Origin: Henckelia pumila
Taxonomy: Eukaryota > Streptophyta > Magnoliopsida > Lamiales > Gesneriaceae
Direction: 5' to 3'
Assembly: GCF_033568475.1 (NCBI RefSeq)
Contig: NC_133123.1
Coordinates: forward strand, 18,338,622 to 18,402,621
DNA: 64,000 nucleotides
Both the position numbers and the translations under genes were made by a program. The notes under the pieces are model-generated. The model searched no databases. It saw only the letters and a list, made by a program, of their open reading frames with translations, and had not been told where the DNA came from. Below, one piece after another: positions 58,821 through 64,000 of the stretch; position 1 is the first letter of the stretch; each line of letters begins with the position of its first letter.

Positions 58821-60466
58821 ACCAATTATACCTATTTAATATCAGGTTTACATAAAGATTAGTATTATCATCGTCATCATTATTTATAATTAAAAGTTAT
58901 ATAAATTGTTTTAAAGTATATATGCGCCTTTGGAATAAAATAAATTAAGTATTTGGTTTGTGGTATTCGATGCAATCCGACGTGTGCATAAAAACTATTA
59001 TTTACATCTGACTTCACCTTTTCAAAATCTCATATTCATCTTCAAAACACTAAATTAAATTAAATTATTGTTGTTGATGGATTAGTGGCTGCAATGACAC
59101 AGACATCCTTAAATTAATCCCACAGGATTGATTAAATGTTAAATCTTGACCAATAAAGAATCAAAGATTAGTGGATATGGTGTAGTGTGTGTGTGTGGTG
59201 CGTGAATCCTGAGATATTTCGACAATTGGAGCCAACTTCTTCCACACACACATCCTTCTCTTTCTGTCCATGCCCACGACGAAGCCCACCTCAGATTCTT
59301 ACTGTTACCATTTGGATATGCTATTCCATGGTTCACATATGTCCCACGGTATTTTTCCATCAAACGTCACGTTATCGCTTCAATTTTTCATTCACCACCT
59401 ACCACTTGGGGCTATCACTTCAACTTGGTTCTACTGTTCACTCGATTGAAATGTTGGTTTTCTGTGTGTTTTGATTTTTTTTGTTATGCTTTATGGGTTC
59501 TGTTGATGGAGGGTATTGGGTTTGGGTTTTGGTTGTGGGTCAAGTGTTTTCTTTGGGGGGTTGACGTGATGCATTTTCTTGATTCGATGGATTGAATTTT
59601 GGGTTTTGTGAGTTTTTATGGACTTTTGGTTTTGGACTTGGATTGCTTGAATGATTCCTCCCGATATGAACCCTCTTGATTGCAACTGTTCATTTTGGTT
59701 GTTGCATTCAAACTGCTGTTTATGGCTTATTGGCTCTGTTCTGTTGTTTTGAAGCTTGATTAAGTTCTCGGCGTGTGTATTTTATTACTTGTTCACTTGT
59801 TGGAATTTGATGTAAGGGCTACAGATGTGACCATGGTTATTTTCATCTTCCTTGGGTTTGGAAGTTTAAAACGCTGCATGACGATTAATGATTCAAAAGG
59901 GTTGTATATGGTTTCTTTTACAGTAATTTCAGCGAATTGATAATCTCATTTGGTGAATCCCTTCATTAATTGTGCATTTGATTTCCCTTTTCCATGGTGA
60001 GACCAACATACTTTTGTGACTTATGCAGCATTCTTCTGGCCCAGGTTTGGAATATTTTTCCAGCAACCTGAGACTGACGGTGCTTGGATGATCGTGAATC
60101 CCATTCTTTCTCACCCCCTCTAACAGGAAAAAGTTTAGGTGTGGCCAAGTTGAGGTACCATGTTCTTTACATCTTCAGACCCAGCTGTTTCCCTATGCTA
60201 TCTCTTGGAAGATTATAGTGGTAGCCCATCTTCTTCATTTATTATTGGGTTGACGATGATTTCATAATCGTTTTCTTCTGAATTTGAGTTATCTATGAAC
60301 CTTAAGGTATGATTTCAGTTTGAAGGTTGAATATCCCGTGTTTATTCTCTTGATTGGTCTAATTTCCTTTCAATAGCTTATATGACTGGTATCCATCCTT
60401 GTTTATCTTAATTATTTCTGCTGTAACTTATTCGTAAAAGTTTATGTTACAGCACAAATCGATCTT
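58821..60466 (+). other. Promoter and 5' leader of the SPA-like gene
   Basis: No coding gene. From about 59180 the sequence becomes less AT-rich and T-rich on the plus strand, as expected for a long 5' leader, with CT-rich tracts (TCCACACACACATCCTTCTC). TTACAG at about 60447-60452 could be the acceptor of a 5' UTR intron just before the start codon. Confidence 0.45.
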
Positions 60467-63400
60467 ATGGTTCAGTGGAAACATTTAAATGATATGGATG
60501 AAGTGGTCAGTGATGCCGTGGCTGAACCTGTTGGCACAACCCACATTCGAAATAAAGAAAGCGAGTTCTCATTGAATCCTGGCAGCTCAAGTGGACTTGA
60601 ATCAAATGAAATGGCTATGCCTCGTGTAGATGATTATCCTGAGAACTTGAAAAATACATCACCAGAAATTTCATATGTGAAATATTTAGACAGAATCGGT
60701 TCTTCTAATCATGCCAGTGCCAGTCCTCATTGTATGGATGATGCAGGGGTGATGGTCGAGGAGTTGACACTGAAAAATTATGACGGAGAAAAGATGGCTA
60801 TAGTTGGGACATCAAATAGTAGAGATAGAATGCAAACTAGGCGAAATCAATGGCAGAATTTGTATCAAGTGGCTGGCGGATCAGGGGTTAATAGCCGGCG
60901 TGGACAATCTGGGTGCAAAGAAAAAGATCTCGAAATGGCAATTGCGTGGGAAGACAGAGACAAAAATTTATTTTGTGAGCTTCTAGATCAAAAAGAACCT
61001 CAAAAGAACAGCAATTGCAAGACATTTGTGAATGATCTTATGAGCAATGATAACAAAGTTTCTTTGAGTGAAATGTACTCTTCTGGAACAGTAAGGACAA
61101 GAGTTTTATCGAAATCCGGTTTCTCAGACTACTTAAAAAGTACACTGAGAGGCAAAGGAGTGATACATAAAAGTCCAGTTTGCAAAAGATCGAGTGTCAA
61201 GTCTGGGGACCATGATCATCCCAAGACTGGCAATGCAAGATTAACAGATTCTGTTATACCATTTGGTTCAACTGCAACTGCTGCTTCACCTCTTCCACAT
61301 GATTTTTCTGAACCGTGGAATTGTCCCAATTCTGATAGTGTCGCTGATGGAATCAGTTTAAGAGATTGGCTTGAAACAGGTAAAAGTAAGGTAGATAAGG
61401 TGGAGAGCTTGCACATATTTAAACAGGTACTGGATCTTGTTGATCTTGCTCATTCTCGTGGGTCTTTCCTTCAAGATTTGAGGCCTTCTTGCTTCAAGTT
61501 GGTAGAATTGAACCAGGTACTGTACGTAGGATCTTCTGCACACTTTGGGGTCAAAGAAAATGCCAATGATCAAGAGATCCACCTTTCAAAATACAGCCAA
61601 ACCGAAAAGAGGTCAATACATCTGAGAAAACCTCCCTCTGATAGCCAGTCAGTAAAGAAGAGGAAATTAGATGAAAATCTGAACTTTGCTCGGAGGTGGC
61701 CGCAATTTCCATCTAGGTCTAGCTTTATAGCTGCACCCGAAAATATTGTCCTTACGGATAATGCTGCGCCTAAGGATCTTATCAATGATTTTGATAAGGA
61801 GCACATCCCTAAGACAGAAAGTAATAGCAAGAGTTTATTTTTTGGACTGAATGTTCCTACGTCATCACAGCAATTGCAGACTTCTGTGAGCTGTATGTTG
61901 GAACATAAGTGGTATTCCGGTCCTGAGCAGTTCAATGACAATGGCTGCGCAATTTCATCAAATATCTATTCCTTGGGGGTTCTTCTATTTGAGGTGCTCA
62001 TGACTTGTATTCAATTGGTTTTCTTGATTGTCATAGATTCGAGTCATACTGAACTGATAGTAAATGTTGGATGTGACAGTCATATAACTGTCACGTAGCT
62101 GACATGAAATTTATGACTATTGGTGTAAGAAAAATGAGATTGTTTTAGTGGTTCAAAATGATCCTTCAGCAGTTCTAGTCATAATCTAGAGGAACTTACT
62201 ATCTGGAAGTTTGTCGCTACCTTTTCGATCATGGCATCCATGTTTCCGTGCAAGTAACTTCTAAATGTTTCATCCCACTTGGAATCCATTCACTGCTACC
62301 ATCTCTCTGGTTATTTTTTTTTTTTTGCTCTACCATCCTATCTGTTCACTTTTGTCATTCCAAAATTCAAATTCGAAGGTTTTGATGGACATTAAACTTA
62401 ATTTTACCTCAACAGTTTATCGAATTTAATTTTGAAAGTGTGGTAAAATGAAGCCAGCTTTGATATATGGCAGATTGATCATGGCAAGAGTGAAATTTTT
62501 TATGAAAGGTTAGGATAACTTGTTGAAGCGGTTGACTGGTGCTTTTTATGAGTCAGATCAGCTTTCTTCATATTTGAACAAGCATCTACTTGGACCAAGT
62601 GCTTGATTTTTGCTTCAATTTATTTCTTTACAAATATGAATTAAAAAAAAATGTAAGGAAGCTTTATTTACGGTTAGAATTGATTTTTTATCTTCACTCA
62701 CAAAAATTTATTGAAAGTGACAAATCTTTTAAGTCATATATCAATTAAACCACATCATTTAAGTGGTTGTGGTAAGTCTTGTTTCATTTTTTCTTCTTAT
62801 AGTAATTATGTCATTTATTTCTTTAAGTTTTTATCTAATGTTGTGGAGTCCTTTCAGCTACAATGCTCATTTGATTCTGGAAGATCTCGCGCTGCTGCAA
62901 TGCTGGATTTGCGCCATAGAATTCTCCCTCCTAGCTTCCTCTCTGAGAGTCCTAAGGAAGCCGGGTTTTGCCTTTGGCTGCTTCATCCTGAACCTTCTTT
63001 ACGCCCAACGACCAGGTATTTTTTTTTCTCTCTAATTACGTTGCAAACCTTTATCCTCCCAATTTATTGTCCTTTACTCTTCTTGGCTGTTGGTGAAAGA
63101 ACGGAACTATAGATTTTTAGAGTAAACTGGACTCTGAGGTATCTTGTGCTGAAATGAATTAGTTCACGTGATGTTTACATATCTTATAAATATAGATGAT
63201 TTGGCAATATTAGTAGGAATCTGTTATTCCAAAGGAGAAAAATTAATTAGCTGGATCTGGTGTATATTACAAGGGATTTTTCCTATTTATTCCTATGGTT
63301 TTTTTGGTTTAAAACTTGAACTGATTAAACCATCTCTTTTTTAAATCAATATTAGCTGCATGATAGTTATATTGTGAGTCCTTTTATTCTTTCGTTGTAA

Positions 63401-64000
63401 TTGGTAATGGAACGTGGAGTAAATGAAATTCTATAAAATTCCATTTCAAATTCATAATTGGTGCAGCTATTCAAGAAATGGGCCTGTAGTTTGTATACCT
63501 GGAAAATCAATTGTGCATATTTATGTTCTTGAAAGATCACTTCGAGTGATTTTTTCATCCTTGTCTTTATATCACTTTGTTTCTGAGTCATATTTCAGCT
63601 ACTAATGTCAATAATTATTTCTACATGGTAGGGAAATTCTGCAATCTGAATTTATCAATGGTATTCAAGAATCATCTGGGGATGAGTTTTTGTCATCTAT
63701 TGATGAAGAAGAAGGAAAATCTGAAATGTTGTTGTCTTTTCTTTCGTCATTAAATGATGTAAAGCAAAAGGATGAATCCAATCTAGTGGAACAAATCCAG
63801 CAGATAGAAGCTGACATTGAAGAGGTTGAGAAAAGGCGGCCAAAAAAATCGCAGGTCATATCTCCCTCACCTGGGGAATCATTGTCTGCATGTGATAAAG
63901 AAACAAGGTTAACAAATAATATCAAGCCACTCGAAAGCGCTTATTTTTCTATGAGGCCCAGTGTTCAGCTTTTGAATAGTGATGTTACCACTCAAAGATA
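60467..64000 (+). CDS. SPA-family protein (SPA2-like), 5' part, cut by window end
   Basis: Three exons are visible: 60467-61993, 62858-63015, 63632 to beyond 64000. They join in frame ([19 protein letters not shown]). The product is a SUPPRESSOR OF PHYA-105 type protein, which forms the CUL4-linked COP1/SPA ubiquitin ligase that suppresses light responses in the nucleus. Seen here: a long Ser/Asp-rich N-terminus; a kinase-like domain ([28 protein letters not shown] in place of a canonical [24 protein letters not shown]); then [33 protein letters not shown], and the start of the coiled coil ([20 protein letters not shown]). The WD40 repeats should lie past the window. The catalytic-loop change suggests weak or atypical kinase activity, as known for the family. 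The true start may be the second ATG (60494, MDEVVSD). Confidence 0.88.

Overview
This window is nuclear DNA from a flowering plant, most likely a eudicot. It is AT-rich, its genes have short GT-AG introns, and gene islands alternate with long stretches of small transposable elements. I cannot place it to species; an asterid/Lamiales origin would fit but is only a guess. No tRNA, rRNA or CRISPR was seen.

Seven host genes can be built exon by exon. In order: a clade-A-like protein phosphatase 2C (13982-15872, +); the DNA primase catalytic (small) subunit (20517-25465, +, 16 exons); a GH28 polygalacturonase-like secreted enzyme (41183-43498, +); a small secreted Asp/His-rich protein of unknown function (43799-44440, -); a 3xHMG-box mitotic chromosome protein (45178-47371, -, 9 exons); a COP1-interactive-protein-1-like coiled-coil protein (48700-51274, -); and the 5' part of a SPA-family light-signalling gene (60467 to the window end, +). 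All splice phases close and all reading frames stay open, so these look functional. Two carry promoter motifs that fit their roles: two E2F-type sites before the primase gene and a perfect mitosis-specific activator (MSA) motif before the 3xHMG-box gene. The CIP1-like and SPA-like genes, about 9 kb apart, both belong to families linked to COP1.

The rest is a dense record of transposition. 1-13.9 kb: a minus-strand LTR interrupted by a hAT element, a foldback element, then a rearranged Helitron locus with a Pif1-type helicase, three copies of the Helitron 3' end (two inverted) and a 175-bp direct duplication on both sides, all inside an older ~0.5-kb tandem repeat. 16-20 kb: a TRIM-like miniature LTR element, then a 1.6-kb foldback whose left arm holds a 203-bp Mutator-like MITE with a 9-bp target duplication; the intact right arm preserves the empty site. 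25.5-41 kb: MITEs, a SINE-like element, a LINE RNase H remnant, a composite hAT, Helitron 3' end with tandem repeats, and a Copia LTR fragment. 51.3-59 kb: a 208-bp mini-Helitron abutted by a hAT, further hAT elements, a degraded hAT transposase, a short retroposon, and a second copy of the Mutator-like MITE.

I found no operon-like undescribed system. The most unusual structures are the Helitron locus (6.5-9.6 kb), the 1.6-kb foldback with its internal empty site, the paired Mutator-like MITEs, and a PP2C lacking the tryptophan that ABA receptors lock onto.
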